64,000 nucleotides of DNA from CBDDFV01 sp965227335 (GCA_965227335.1 CBDDFV010000009.1:62001-126000), one strand, 5' to 3'. Positions 1-8,286 are shown, counted from the first letter of the stretch. Numbers and translations are program-made. Notes: generated from the letters alone by a model not told the origin.

Positions 1-1
1 G

Positions 2-259
2 CTCAAGGAGGCGAGCGTCGAGTTCGAGATGGTGTGGGACACCGGTGATGCCGGGTTTGATGCCATCAAGGACGCCTACCTCGCCAACGACATCATCGGC
101 TTCCAGATCCTCGACGGCGACAGCGGCGAAGGTCTCCAGGCGGACTTCATGATCACGTCGTTCTCGCGGAGCGAGGCGCTCGAAGAGGCGATCATGGTGT
201 CCGTCACCGCCAAGGTCACCTACTCGACCACGCCTCCGAGCTGGATCGGAGGCAGTTGA
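2..259 (+). CDS. Phage tail tube protein (5' end outside window)
   Basis: This is the C-terminal part of a major tail (tube) protein, open from the window edge to TGA at 257-259. Over the visible 86 residues it is almost identical to the complete 143-residue copy at 56556-56987; one visible change is Ala for Gly after DAYL. The assignment to a TP901-1-like tube protein rests on size, acidic composition and position directly before the tail-assembly chaperones and tape measure. It would polymerise to form the tail tube. Confidence 0.7.
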   Translation, partial: LKEASVEFEMVWDTGDAGFDAIKDAYLANDIIGFQILDGDSGEGLQADFMITSFSRSEALEEAIMVSVTAKVTYSTTPPSWIGGS

Positions 260-261
260 TC

Positions 262-753
262 GTGAAGGCGTTCAAGGACAACGCGGGCCGTTCGTGGGAT
301 GTCGAGATCAACGTCGCCGCGGTCAAGCGCGTACGCGACCTCGCCAGCGTCGATCTGCTGGAAATCGTGGAAGGCACGCTCATCGAGAAGCTGATCCGCG
401 ACCCCATTCTGCTCTGCGACATCATCTACGCCGTCTGCAAGCCGCAGGCGGACGAGCGCGAACCCCCGGTCGGCGATGAGGAGTTCGGTCGCGCCATGGC
501 CGGCGACGCCATCGAGCACGCGACGACAGCGCTGCTCGAGGAACTCGTGTCTTTCTGCCCGAGCCCGAGGGACCGGAAGAACCTCGGGCGGGTGCTCGAA
601 GCGACGACTCGCGTGATGGACAAGGCCCGGGACCTGGTGGAGGAGAAGCTGGACAGCGGCGAACTCGAACGGATCGCGGAGCAGGCGCTCGTGACTGCTG
701 GCGACTCATCTGGCAGTGCGCCGGAATCCTCGGCGTCGATCCGGGCGCCCTGA
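262..753 (+). CDS. Tail assembly chaperone, upstream (gpG-like) frame
   Basis: A 163-residue, mostly helical acidic protein between tail tube and tape measure, the usual place of the gpG-type chaperone that coats the tape measure during tail assembly. GTG 262 is chosen because the paralogue at 56990 starts at the equivalent GTG; a TTG at 256 would overlap the tube stop codon. The last 25 residues (Ser/Pro-rich) overlap a -1 frame whose translation is conserved in both copies, so this is probably the short product of a frameshifted gene. Confidence 0.65.
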   Translation: MKAFKDNAGRSWDVEINVAAVKRVRDLASVDLLEIVEGTLIEKLIRDPILLCDIIYAVCKPQADEREPPVGDEEFGRAMAGDAIEHATTALLEELVSFCPSPRDRKNLGRVLEATTRVMDKARDLVEEKLDSGELERIAEQALVTAGDSSGSAPESSASIRAP

Positions 754-773
754 CTCTGCGCGAGCTGCTGGCG

Positions 774-989
774 ATGGCGGACGGTCGCCAGCGCTCGGAG
801 TGGTCGCGTGTCTCCGCGCTCATGGCCCTGATCGCCAACACGCAGCGCGACCCGAAGAAGACCCGTGCGTTCCGGCCATCCGACTTCGACCCGTTCGCCC
901 GTGCGAGGCCCATGCCCAAGGCGGGTATCAGAGTCCTCAAGACGGTGTTCATCGACAAGACCCTGCCCAAGGACGTGCTCGAGCAATGA
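774..989 (+). CDS. Tail assembly chaperone, -1 frame extension (gpT-like)
   Basis: The open -1 frame relative to 262-753. Its first ATG is 774, but similarity to the right copy already starts about 78 bases earlier (CW.LIW...AG..G.DPG.LTLREL), upstream of any start codon. This is the pattern expected if ribosomes enter by a -1 shift near 690-700 rather than by initiation. The LTLREL...M(A)(D/E)GR segment resembles second-frame tail chaperone domains of siphophages. No classical XXXYYYZ slippery heptamer is visible. It ends with TGA 987-989. Confidence 0.6.
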   Translation: MADGRQRSEWSRVSALMALIANTQRDPKKTRAFRPSDFDPFARARPMPKAGIRVLKTVFIDKTLPKDVLEQ

Positions 990-1012
990 AGGCAAGGAAG
1001 CCCAGCCGTTGA
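986..1012 (+). other. Vestige of lysis cassette start (8-codon ORF)
   Basis: ATG AAG overlaps the chaperone stop exactly as the holin-like gene start does at 57738 in the right copy, but here the frame closes after eight codons. The 512 bp of holin/spanin-like sequence found in the right copy is missing. It reads as a deletion scar, although insertion into the right copy cannot be excluded. Confidence 0.5.
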
Positions 1013-1449
1013 TCGACATGCGGATCAAGAGCCTGTTCTTCGACCGCCCCAAGGTGATGCGGGCGGTCGATCGAGCCAAGCGCCGGTCCCTCTCGAAGGC
1101 CGGCGCCTTCATCCGGCAACGAGCTCGCACTTCGATCCGAAAGCGGAAGCGTTCGAGCAGGCCAGGTGAACCGCCGACGAGCCACACCGGTCTCCTGCGT
1201 CGCTTCATCCTGTTCGGCTACGACCGCCGGAGCGACTCCGTCGTCGTCGGCCCGATCGGCTTCCGCCGGTCGCGGGCGCCCAACGTGCTCGAGTTCGGCG
1301 GCCGGACGACAGTCGAGTCCCGACGGCGTGGGCGCGGAAGGCAGAAGCGGACGGTTCGTATCGCTGCTCGTCCGTACATGCGCCCGGCGCTCGAGAAGGA
1401 GCGATCGACTCTACCGAAGGTCTGGCGCAACAGCGTGCGTGGAGGATGA
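1009..1449 (+). CDS. Basic minor tail protein, HK97 gp10-like size
   Basis: 146 residues, very Arg-rich (RQRARTSIRKRKR, ESRRRG), directly before the tape measure. TTG 1009 is used because the right copy (58273-58713) starts at the matching GTG and gives the same length. The two copies agree along their full length. Function is not recognisable from motifs; size, charge and position suggest a tail completion or minor tail protein. The start lies 20 bp after the chaperone stop, so coupling is likely. Confidence 0.65.
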   Translation: MIDMRIKSLFFDRPKVMRAVDRAKRRSLSKAGAFIRQRARTSIRKRKRSSRPGEPPTSHTGLLRRFILFGYDRRSDSVVVGPIGFRRSRAPNVLEFGGRTTVESRRRGRGRQKRTVRIAARPYMRPALEKERSTLPKVWRNSVRGG

Positions 1450-1452
1450 CCC

Positions 1453-3795
1453 GTGCCCAACACCAGCGGCATCCGCGCCGGTCGCGCGTTCGTCGAGCTT
1501 GGCGTCAGCGACAAGCTGACGGCAGGTCTCCGTCGCGCGCAGCGTCGGCTGCGGGCGTTCGGCGACGGCGTCCGGTCGATCGGCGCGCGGCTGACCGCCA
1601 TCAGCGCGGGCGTCGGCGCTGGGTTCGCGCTCTCCACTCGTGTCTTCGCTGGCTTCGACGATCGCATGCGCGTCGTCCGCGCCGTGACGGGCGCGACCGA
1701 GCAGCAGTTCGAGTTGCTACGTGAGGAAGCGAAACGCCTCGGGCGGACGACCTCATTCACCGCCGGCCAGGTCGCCGAGGCCATGACCGAGCTCGGTCGG
1801 GCCGGCTTCGATCCGCGGGCGATCCTCGACAGCACCGAATCGGTCCTTGCTCTGGCCCGCGCGACGGCCACCGAGCTTCCGCGCGCGACCGAGATCGCCG
1901 GCGCGGCCCTCCGCGGCTTCAACCTGCCCGCTACCGAGATGGGCCGCGTCGCCGACGTCCTCACGGCCACCGCGAACAAGAGCGCCCAGACGCTGGAGGA
2001 CCTCTTCGAGGCCTTCAAGCCCGTGGCGCCGATCGCCAACGAGGCCGGCGAAGGCATCGAGGACGTGGCCGCGGCCATCGGCATCCTCGCGAACAACGGC
2101 ATCAAGGGCTCACTCGCCGGCAACGCCCTGGCACGGGCGTACAAGAACCTCGCGAACGAGTCCCGCCAGGCCGAGCTGCGCCGCATCGGCGTGGAGGCCG
2201 TGGACGCCTCCGGCAACCTCCGGCCGCTCGCTGACATCCTGAACGACCTCGCCAATGCCACGCAGGGACTCGGGTCGGCGCAGCGCCTCTCCATCTTCGA
2301 GTCGCTCTTCGGTCGCGGCCAGGCGGCGGCGCTGAAGCTGGCGTCGTCCGCGCAGGCCTTCGACGTCCTCCGCGACGAAATCAAGCGTTCGGCCGGCATC
2401 GCCGTGCAGACCGCGGACCAGATGGATGCCGGGATCGGCGGCGCGTTCCGCCGGCTCCTGTCGGCGGTCGAGGGCATCGCCATCGCGATCGGCGAGGCGA
2501 TCGAGCAGCCCGTGCGCCACGCGGCCGATGCGCTGGCGAAGATCGCGGCTTGGATCACGAAGGTCGTCAACCGGAATCGCGAGTTGATCGCCACCATCGC
2601 CAAGGTCACCGCGATCGTGCTCGGCGTCGGCATCGCGCTCGTGGCAGCCGGCGCCGCGATCGTCGGGCTCGGGGCCGTGTTCGGTTCGCTGGCCACGATC
2701 GTCGCTGGCGTCGGCGCCGCGCTGGGCGTCGTCGCGTCGGTCCTTGGTGCCCTCCTCTCTCCGATCGGACTGGTCGTGGCGGCGGTGGTCGGGCTCGGCG
2801 GCGCGCTGCTCGTCTCAACCGGCGTGGCCGGCGAGGCGCTCGACTGGCTCGGCGAGCAGTTCGGCCGGCTCCGGGACCGCGCGACCAAGGTGATCCAAGG
2901 CATCGCCGACGCGCTCGCCGCCGGAGACGTGGCGCTCGCGGCCGAGATCCTCTGGCTCTCCCTGAAGCTCGTCTGGCAGAAGGGAGTGGCCGCGCTCAAC
3001 TCCGTCTGGCTGACTGCCCGGAACTTCTTCATCACGACCGCGCAGAAGATGTGGTTCGGCGCGCTCGCCGCGGGCCAGATCGTCTGGCACGCACTCGAGG
3101 TCGGGTGGATCGAGACCACCGCCTTCCTCTCCAAGACCTGGACTCGCTTCGCAACGGGATTCCAGAAGATCTGGGAGTCGGCCACGTCGTTCGTCGCCAA
3201 GCGGATGCTGGAGATTCAGGGCCTGTTCGACTCGTCGCTCGACGTGGACGCGGCGAAGCGGCTGGTGGACGAGCAGCTCGAGTCGCGCCTGGCCGAGCTC
3301 GACGCCGAGGGGCAGCGAGCGCTCGACGAGCGCGAACGTCGGCGCCAGCGTCAGCGCGATGAGTCGGCCGAGCTGAACGAGGGCACGCTCGCCGAGATCG
3401 GCCGGCAGTTCGAGGAGGCGCAGGAGGGTCTGCGCAACGCCACCGACGAGAAGCTCCAGGAGACGCAGCGCCAGCTCGACGAGGCGCGAGCGAAGCTCGA
3501 CGAGGCCGTCGAGCGGGCCCGCCGCCAGCGCGAAGAAGGCGATGCCGAAGAGCCCGGCGCTCCACGCAGGACGCCGCAGAACCTGCTCGACGAGTTCCAA
3601 GAGCGCATCGCCGGACTCGGTCAGACGATCGCACGCGGCGTGACGGTGCGCGGCACGTTCAACGCCGCCGCCGCGCAGGGGCTCCTCGGAGCCGCCGACG
3701 CCCAGGAGCGCACTGCCAGCGCGACCGAGCAGACCGCCCGCAACACGAAGCGGCTCGTCGATGCCGCCCGCAACGGAGGCTTGACCTTCGCATAG
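1453..3795 (+). CDS. Phage tail tape measure protein (TP901 core type)
   Basis: 780 residues starting at GTG 1453. Residues about 55-300 carry the TP901 tape-measure core (FAGFDDRMR, TSFTAGQVAEAMTELGRAGFD, TANKSAQTLEDLFEAFK, ILANNGIKGS). Residues about 375-460 form long Gly/Ala-rich hydrophobic segments suited to membrane insertion during DNA ejection. Residues about 585-690 are a charged coiled coil. It sets tail length and is expelled on infection. The right copy (58717-61056) is one residue shorter and starts at TTG. At 780 residues the tail would be of moderate length. Confidence 0.92.
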   Translation: MPNTSGIRAGRAFVELGVSDKLTAGLRRAQRRLRAFGDGVRSIGARLTAISAGVGAGFALSTRVFAGFDDRMRVVRAVTGATEQQFELLREEAKRLGRTTSFTAGQVAEAMTELGRAGFDPRAILDSTESVLALARATATELPRATEIAGAALRGFNLPATEMGRVADVLTATANKSAQTLEDLFEAFKPVAPIANEAGEGIEDVAAAIGILANNGIKGSLAGNALARAYKNLANESRQAELRRIGVEAVDASGNLRPLADILNDLANATQGLGSAQRLSIFESLFGRGQAAALKLASSAQAFDVLRDEIKRSAGIAVQTADQMDAGIGGAFRRLLSAVEGIAIAIGEAIEQPVRHAADALAKIAAWITKVVNRNRELIATIAKVTAIVLGVGIALVAAGAAIVGLGAVFGSLATIVAGVGAALGVVASVLGALLSPIGLVVAAVVGLGGALLVSTGVAGEALDWLGEQFGRLRDRATKVIQGIADALAAGDVALAAEILWLSLKLVWQKGVAALNSVWLTARNFFITTAQKMWFGALAAGQIVWHALEVGWIETTAFLSKTWTRFATGFQKIWESATSFVAKRMLEIQGLFDSSLDVDAAKRLVDEQLESRLAELDAEGQRALDERERRRQRQRDESAELNEGTLAEIGRQFEEAQEGLRNATDEKLQETQRQLDEARAKLDEAVERARRQREEGDAEEPGAPRRTPQNLLDEFQERIAGLGQTIARGVTVRGTFNAAAAQGLLGAADAQERTASATEQTARNTKRLVDAARNGGLTFA

Positions 3796-3797
3796 CC

Positions 3798-4604
3798 ATG
3801 CCCGTCGTCATCGAGGAAAAGTTCGACAGCCGTCTCTCCGTCGCCGGTGACAACCCGAGCGTCGAGCTGCGGTACATCGTCTTCGGGACGAGCGACGACC
3901 TCGTCGCCAAGAGCGAACTCGCCTCGGCGTCGCCTTCTGACTACGACGACCTCCCGCGCCAGTCCATCCAGATCGAGCCGCTGGCCAACGATATCTGGGA
4001 GGGCTCGGTCCGCTACGGCTTGACCGAATCGAACGACCCGCCGATGACCGGCGAGTCGTCGTTCGCGTTCGACACGGGCGGCGGAACGCAGCACATCACG
4101 CAGAGCCGCGCAACGATCAACTCGTACGCACCGTCCGGCGAGACGGCCCCTGACTTCCAGGGCGCGATCGGCGTCACGGACAACGGCGTCGAGGGCGTGG
4201 ACGTCACGTTGCCGGTGTATCACTTCTCCGAGACGCACTACCTCGATGATTCGATCGCGACGCCGGCGTACAAGGGCACGCTCTTCGCCCTCACCGGAAC
4301 CGTCAACGGCGGATCTTTCAAGGGACTCGCCGCCGGCGAGTGCTTGTTCCTCGGGGCGGCCGGATCGAAGCGAGGTCTCGGTGACTGGGAGATCACGTTC
4401 CGGTTCGCTGGCAGCCCGAACGTCACGGGCCTGTCTGTCGGCCCGATCACCGGCATCAGCAAGAAGGGCTGGGAGTACCTCTGGGTGCGGTACGCGGAGG
4501 TCGAAGACGAGGGTGCGCAGGTACTCGTCAAACGTCCGGTCGCGGCGTACGTCGAACGGGTCTATGACATCGGCAACTTCACGGCGCTGGGGATCGGCAC
4601 ATGA
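3798..4604 (+). CDS. Phage tail protein of unknown family
   Basis: 268 residues, beginning two bases after the tape-measure stop, matched along its length by 61066-61872. No catalytic motif is visible; the sequence is rich in beta-prone, Gly/Ser/Thr-containing segments and lacks a signal peptide or membrane segment. In siphophages this slot usually holds the distal tail protein or a baseplate component, which is the best inference here. Its stop overlaps the next start (ATGA at 4601), implying translational coupling. Confidence 0.6.
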   Translation: MPVVIEEKFDSRLSVAGDNPSVELRYIVFGTSDDLVAKSELASASPSDYDDLPRQSIQIEPLANDIWEGSVRYGLTESNDPPMTGESSFAFDTGGGTQHITQSRATINSYAPSGETAPDFQGAIGVTDNGVEGVDVTLPVYHFSETHYLDDSIATPAYKGTLFALTGTVNGGSFKGLAAGECLFLGAAGSKRGLGDWEITFRFAGSPNVTGLSVGPITGISKKGWEYLWVRYAEVEDEGAQVLVKRPVAAYVERVYDIGNFTALGIGT

Positions 4605-5608
4605 CTGGCGACCTGCGCAAGGTCCGCACGGGCGATCCGCTCCGCATCCCGGCACGGGCGTACAACGCGTTCGTGGACGCGGCCCACCTCACGCGCCGCA
4701 TCGATGCCGACACGGGCGCTGGGCCGGCGCTCCCCGGCGCGCAGGAACACCTCGTCCTGGTCCGCAACGAGTCCGGGGCCGATCTGGCTCGGTTCGGCAT
4801 CCTCGGCATCGACCGGCCGATCATCGAGCCCGGCGAGGAAGGGAACACGGACGAGTTCAAGCGTCGCGCCGCGCTGATCGGCGCCGCAATCACGACCACC
4901 GACGAGTACGTCGGGCGGTTCGTCGTCGCACGCGAGCCGATCGCCTCAGGAAAGATCGGCTGGGCCGTGATCCGCGGTGTGACGCCGGTGACCATCAGCG
5001 TCATCGATGAGGAGCACTCGCACGCCGACACGTATCCCGACGAGCAGGTCCTCCGCAGCGGCTTCACGGGCGCGGCCCGCATCCTGTGGAAGGAGCCGGG
5101 CACGGGCGAGCTGCTCGCCGTGATCGAGATGGGGCCGGCGGACCGCGACCGCATCGGCGCGCGGCTCGGTGCCGCCACGCTCATCGACGGGAGGACGTTC
5201 GGCTGGCTCTACGAGTGGGAGGAAGTTCGGCTGGACGGTGACCCACTCAGCTCGACGTTCGGGCAGTACATCCGGCCCGGCGGCTCGGCTGCCGAAGGAT
5301 GGCTGGCTTCCAACGGCGATTCGGCCAAGCTCGCCTTCAATCGCTACGAGGCGCACCTGTCGGTGATCCACTCCCAGGATGGCGGAACCGAGGGCTTCGC
5401 CAACGGTGCAGCATGTCTGATCCCGGGCGCGTTGGAGAACTGCCCACCGCGGCGAGCGGCGGTGCCGATGCTCCACCCGATTCCCGAAGACGTTGTCGTC
5501 GAGTTGCGTGCCGAACGCACGTTCCAGGCCGAAACGCGATTCGTCTTCGAGGCCCTGAACCCGATCGTGCTCTGTGACATGGACGTACCGGAGTGGTGGT
5601 ATGGCTGA
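4601..5608 (+). CDS. Phage tail tip/baseplate protein of unknown family
   Basis: 335 residues, soluble and acidic, with a conserved opening (LRKVRTGDPLRIPARAYNAF) shared with 61869-62876. No enzyme motif is seen. The position after the tape measure and distal-tail slot suggests a tail-tip or adhesin-support protein. It overlaps its upstream neighbour by four bases and its downstream neighbour by eight, so it belongs to one translational unit. Confidence 0.6.
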   Translation: MTGDLRKVRTGDPLRIPARAYNAFVDAAHLTRRIDADTGAGPALPGAQEHLVLVRNESGADLARFGILGIDRPIIEPGEEGNTDEFKRRAALIGAAITTTDEYVGRFVVAREPIASGKIGWAVIRGVTPVTISVIDEEHSHADTYPDEQVLRSGFTGAARILWKEPGTGELLAVIEMGPADRDRIGARLGAATLIDGRTFGWLYEWEEVRLDGDPLSSTFGQYIRPGGSAAEGWLASNGDSAKLAFNRYEAHLSVIHSQDGGTEGFANGAACLIPGALENCPPRRAAVPMLHPIPEDVVVELRAERTFQAETRFVFEALNPIVLCDMDVPEWWYG

Positions 5609-6173
5609 TCCCCGGGCCCGGGACAATCCGAGCCCGATCGAGCGGCAACGTGAGGCGGAGCGAGCGAAGTACGTCAGGCTCGCAACCGAGCGCGAGGGAT
5701 ACGGCGCGACCAATCACGGCCGCAATGCCTACGCTACCGTGATTGAGTGGCAGCCGCGGTTCGTCGTCGACCTTGGCTGCGGCGACAACGCGTTCATCCG
5801 TCAACTCCGCCGCCGCGGAATCGATGGCCTCGGGATCGACTTCGCCAACGAGGCGGCCGACATCACCGCAGCGATGCACTGCGTACCACTCGCCGGCGGC
5901 ATCGCGGACGTCGTCACATCATTTGATGCGCTCGAGCATCTGCTGCCCGAGGACGTTGATCCCGTCCTCGCAGAGATGCGCCGCCTCGGTCGTCCGGACG
6001 GCCACTTCATCTTCTCGATCTCCACCCGGCCAAGCCGGATCACTGTGGACGGCGCGAACCTGCACCCGACCGTCCGCTCTCGCGACTGGTGGCTCGATCG
6101 CATCTCGCGCGTCGGCCGCGTCGAGGCGTTCGGCGTGCGCGGCCGCTACATCACGGGGACCTGGCATGCGTGA
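5601..6173 (+). CDS. Class I SAM-dependent methyltransferase, phage-encoded
   Basis: 190 residues. Motif I is clear (VVDLGCGDNAF, residues about 54-64), followed by the acidic post-I region (GIDFAN) and a motif like SFDALEHLLPED typical of small-molecule or glycan methyltransferases. ATG 5601 is chosen because it overlaps the upstream stop like other genes in this operon; a GTG upstream is less likely. Present in both prophages (62869-63432). Its place next to a DUF115-like protein in the tail operon suggests modification of a glycan or virion surface rather than of DNA; the substrate is unknown. Confidence 0.8.
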   Translation: MADPRARDNPSPIERQREAERAKYVRLATEREGYGATNHGRNAYATVIEWQPRFVVDLGCGDNAFIRQLRRRGIDGLGIDFANEAADITAAMHCVPLAGGIADVVTSFDALEHLLPEDVDPVLAEMRRLGRPDGHFIFSISTRPSRITVDGANLHPTVRSRDWWLDRISRVGRVEAFGVRGRYITGTWHA

Positions 6174-7032
6174 CCATGACGGAGACATCGCGGCGCTCCA
6201 GGCGGGCCTGCACCTGAAGCGACCGGCCAAGAGCGGTGTACGGCTGTACACGTCCGACTTCGACAGTGTGTCGCTGTCGGACTTCTATCGAGGTCGTCAG
6301 GCGTTCCTCGTCCTATCCGGTCCCTCGCTGGCCGACCACGATCTCTCGCAGCTCGACAAGCGCGGCATCGTGACGATGGGCGTCAACAACTCCTGGTCGG
6401 TCCACCGCCCGGACCTCTGGACATGCGTCGACTCGCCGGGCCGGTTCATCGACACCGGTTGGAAGGACCCGGGCATCCTCAAGTTCGTCCCGATGTCGGC
6501 GTGGAACGGCCGGCTCCGCATCCAGAAGCCGAACGGCACGATGCACCTGAGCGCCTTCCGTGTGAAGCAGATGCCGTCCGTCCTGCTGTACCGCCGCGGC
6601 GAGCACTTCGATCACCGCCGGTTCCTCGACGAGGACACGATCTGCTGGGGTAACCCAGGCGCCAAGAAGGACTCGCTTGGCATCAAGGGCAAGCGGTCCG
6701 TGATGCTCGTGGCGCTGCGGCTGCTGCATTACCTCGGCTTCCGCACGGTGTACCTGGTCGGCGCCGACTTCAAGATGGCCGATGACCGTAAGTACGCGTT
6801 CGACGAGCTGCGGACCAGCGCCGCCATCCGCCACAACAACGTCCTCTACGACGCTCTGAATCAGCGCTTCGAGGCGATGCGGGACTACTTCAGGCGGTCC
6901 AAGTTCACCATCCTGAACTGCACCCCCGATAGCGGGCTGACGGCGTTCGATCACTTGCCGTTCGAGGACGCTATCCGGAAGGCATCCGCCGAGTGCGGCA
7001 AGCCGGTCAACACGAAGGGCTGGTACTCATGA
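6166..7032 (+). CDS. DUF115/glycosyltransferase-like protein
   Basis: 288 residues from ATG 6166, overlapping the methyltransferase stop. The N-terminal part contains FLVLSGPSL followed by a Rossmann-like pattern (IVTMGVNNSW, WTCVDSPGRF), as in DUF115 (MptE-like) and phage or bacterial glycan-transfer proteins; later segments include GKRSVMLVALRLLHYLGF and VYLVGADF. Likely handles a nucleotide-sugar or nucleotide-linked substrate. The window cuts its paralogue at 63425-64000. Prediction is at fold level only. Confidence 0.6.
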   Translation: MRDHDGDIAALQAGLHLKRPAKSGVRLYTSDFDSVSLSDFYRGRQAFLVLSGPSLADHDLSQLDKRGIVTMGVNNSWSVHRPDLWTCVDSPGRFIDTGWKDPGILKFVPMSAWNGRLRIQKPNGTMHLSAFRVKQMPSVLLYRRGEHFDHRRFLDEDTICWGNPGAKKDSLGIKGKRSVMLVALRLLHYLGFRTVYLVGADFKMADDRKYAFDELRTSAAIRHNNVLYDALNQRFEAMRDYFRRSKFTILNCTPDSGLTAFDHLPFEDAIRKASAECGKPVNTKGWYS

Positions 7033-8261
7033 CGACCGAAGGACCCAAGTACTTCCTCTATATACCGGTGTGGGCGACGACTCAGCAGCCGCCGGGCAGC
7101 GGCACCTCCAGCCTGAGCAGCAGCGAGAGCCCCAGCTCGAGCGAAACCGACACGCCGGCGACGCCGAGCTCCACCGAGACCGAGAGTTCGACCGAGAGCA
7201 GCAGCACGGAAACCGCGACACCGTCGAGCAGCCCATCGAGCTCGTCAATGAGCAGCACGGAAGGTACGCCTTCGTCCAGTGGTGGCGGTGGCACGTCGGG
7301 CGGCGGGACATCTGGTGGCGGCACGTCCGGAGGTGGAACCTCCGGCGGTGGCACCTCGGGCGGTGGGACGTCCGGCAGCGGAGGAAGCTCCTCAGCCAGC
7401 ACTGCCAGCTCGACCGAAGGCACACCGTCGTCGTCGGGCAGTATGTCGTCGGGGAGCAGCTCTTCACAGAGCAGCAGTAGCAGCGCGTCCGACTCGAGTA
7501 GCGGATCATCCGGCAGCGGAAGTGGTTCGTCGGGCAGTGGCAGTGGGTCCGGCAGCGGTAGCGGCAGCGGATCGAGCAACTGCTTGCTGTGCGGGACGCT
7601 GGTGACGATGGCGGACGGGCGCCGTGCGCCGATCGAGTCGCTCCAGCCCGGCGACCTGGTGCGATCGGTATCGCTGCCAGGGCTCAAGACCGACGTGCCG
7701 TTCCGCGCGCAGTACGAATGGCTCTCGACATGGGGGCTGGAGGGCGCGACCGTGCGCGACGGGCACGTTGCCGAAGTGCGCCTCGGCGAGCACGAAGGGT
7801 TCTACTTGATCAACCGACGCATCAAAGCGACGTTCGAGCACCCGTTCCTCGTGCGCCGCGACGAGGAGTGGGGATTCTGCTCCACCGAACTGCTCAAGGT
7901 CGGCGACTACATGATCACGCTCACGGACGGGCAACTCGACGAGGAGCGGATCGGTGCGCTCGAGCGCATTGACGGCGTCGTGCGCACGGTCGCGCTCTAC
8001 GTGCCGGGGACGAACACGTACTTGGCGGAAGGGGTGTGGACGCACAACGACGCAGACCTCAAGGGATCTGGTCCCGGCCCGGGCATCTCCAACTCGGGGC
8101 CGGGCATCTCCAACTCCGGCGGCAGCACCGGACTCACGATCTCGGAGTCTGTTACCGCCTCGACGAGCGGATCGAGCAGCGGTAGCAAGTCGAGCGGGTC
8201 GAGCTTCTCGAGCGAGAGTTCGATTGTCTTCAGCAACACTGGCGAGAGCACAGTCGGCTAA
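7029..8261 (+). CDS. Ser/Gly-rich surface protein with Hint (BIL-type) domain
   Basis: 410 residues from ATG 7029, overlapping the previous stop. Residues about 22-184 are low-complexity Ser/Thr/Glu/Gly with six GGGTS units near residue 87. Residues 185-340 form a Hint domain: Cys185 opening block A (CLLCGTLVTMADG), a block-B TFEHPF with His271, and a C-terminal His339-Asn340. The residue after Asn is Asp, not Cys/Ser/Thr, so this resembles a bacterial intein-like domain that would cleave rather than splice. The rest (341-410) is again Ser-rich with a repeated GPGISNS. Probably a virion surface or tail protein processed by self-cleavage. Confidence 0.75.
   Translation: MTTEGPKYFLYIPVWATTQQPPGSGTSSLSSSESPSSSETDTPATPSSTETESSTESSSTETATPSSSPSSSSMSSTEGTPSSSGGGGTSGGGTSGGGTSGGGTSGGGTSGGGTSGSGGSSSASTASSTEGTPSSSGSMSSGSSSSQSSSSSASDSSSGSSGSGSGSSGSGSGSGSGSGSGSSNCLLCGTLVTMADGRRAPIESLQPGDLVRSVSLPGLKTDVPFRAQYEWLSTWGLEGATVRDGHVAEVRLGEHEGFYLINRRIKATFEHPFLVRRDEEWGFCSTELLKVGDYMITLTDGQLDEERIGALERIDGVVRTVALYVPGTNTYLAEGVWTHNDADLKGSGPGPGISNSGPGISNSGGSTGLTISESVTASTSGSSSGSKSSGSSFSSESSIVFSNTGESTVG
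7281..7374 (+). repeat. 15-bp coding repeats, (GGGTS)6
   Basis: Six tandem 15-base units encode Gly-Gly-Gly-Thr-Ser with varied third positions. The variation argues for selection on the protein linker rather than fresh slippage. It lies in the low-complexity N-terminal half of the Hint-domain protein. Confidence 0.85.
7581..8048 (+). other. Hint / bacterial intein-like domain
   Basis: Block A starts at Cys185, block B contains His271, and the end is His339-Asn340. These are the residues needed for N-S acyl shift and Asn cyclisation. No homing-endonuclease insertion is present (156 residues). The +1 residue is Asp, so ligation by the canonical route is not expected. Confidence 0.8.
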
Positions 8262-8286
8262 TCCGCTGATCAACGAGTTGAAAAGC
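8262..8286. other. Probable prophage A / host junction (attR region)
   Basis: Only 25 bp separate the last phage gene (plus strand) from the convergent host gene. Given the layout of prophage B, the right attachment site is expected here. No core repeat could be matched because the left end of prophage A is outside the window. Confidence 0.35.

Larger units (their letters stand above)
2..7032 (+). repeat. Diverged copy of the tail module also found at 56730-64000
   Basis: Position 2 aligns with 56730. Tail tube, chaperone pair, minor tail, tape measure, two tail-tip proteins, methyltransferase and DUF115-like genes follow in the same order with long near-identical protein stretches but many synonymous differences. 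The main structural difference is about 512 bp of extra sequence in the right copy (57741-58272), where the left copy has only about 20 bp (990-1008). The copies are distinct elements, not an assembly echo, because differences are spread throughout and mostly preserve reading frames. Confidence 0.9.
1..8261 (+). mobile_element. Prophage A, right-hand (tail) end
   Basis: A continuous run of plus-strand phage tail genes with ATGA-type overlaps begins before the window and stops abruptly at 8261, where convergent host genes start. The gene order matches prophage B at 56730-64000 gene for gene. Prophage B carries its recombinase at the left edge, so an end just after the last tail gene fits a prophage right boundary. 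The integrase, replication and head genes of this element lie outside the window. The boundary is inferred from gene content; no att core was identified. Confidence 0.85.

Noticed and set aside
1218..3200. 660-codon minus-strand open frame across the tape-measure gene
   Set aside because: Its Ser/Ala/Arg/Thr-rich composition is that of a GC-rich antisense shadow, and the plus-strand frame has clear tape-measure motifs and a conserved copy.
7581..8048. A true splicing intein
   Set aside because: The residue after the terminal Asn is Asp, there is no endonuclease domain, and the host protein is low-complexity rather than a conserved enzyme, so a cleaving Hint/BIL domain fits better.
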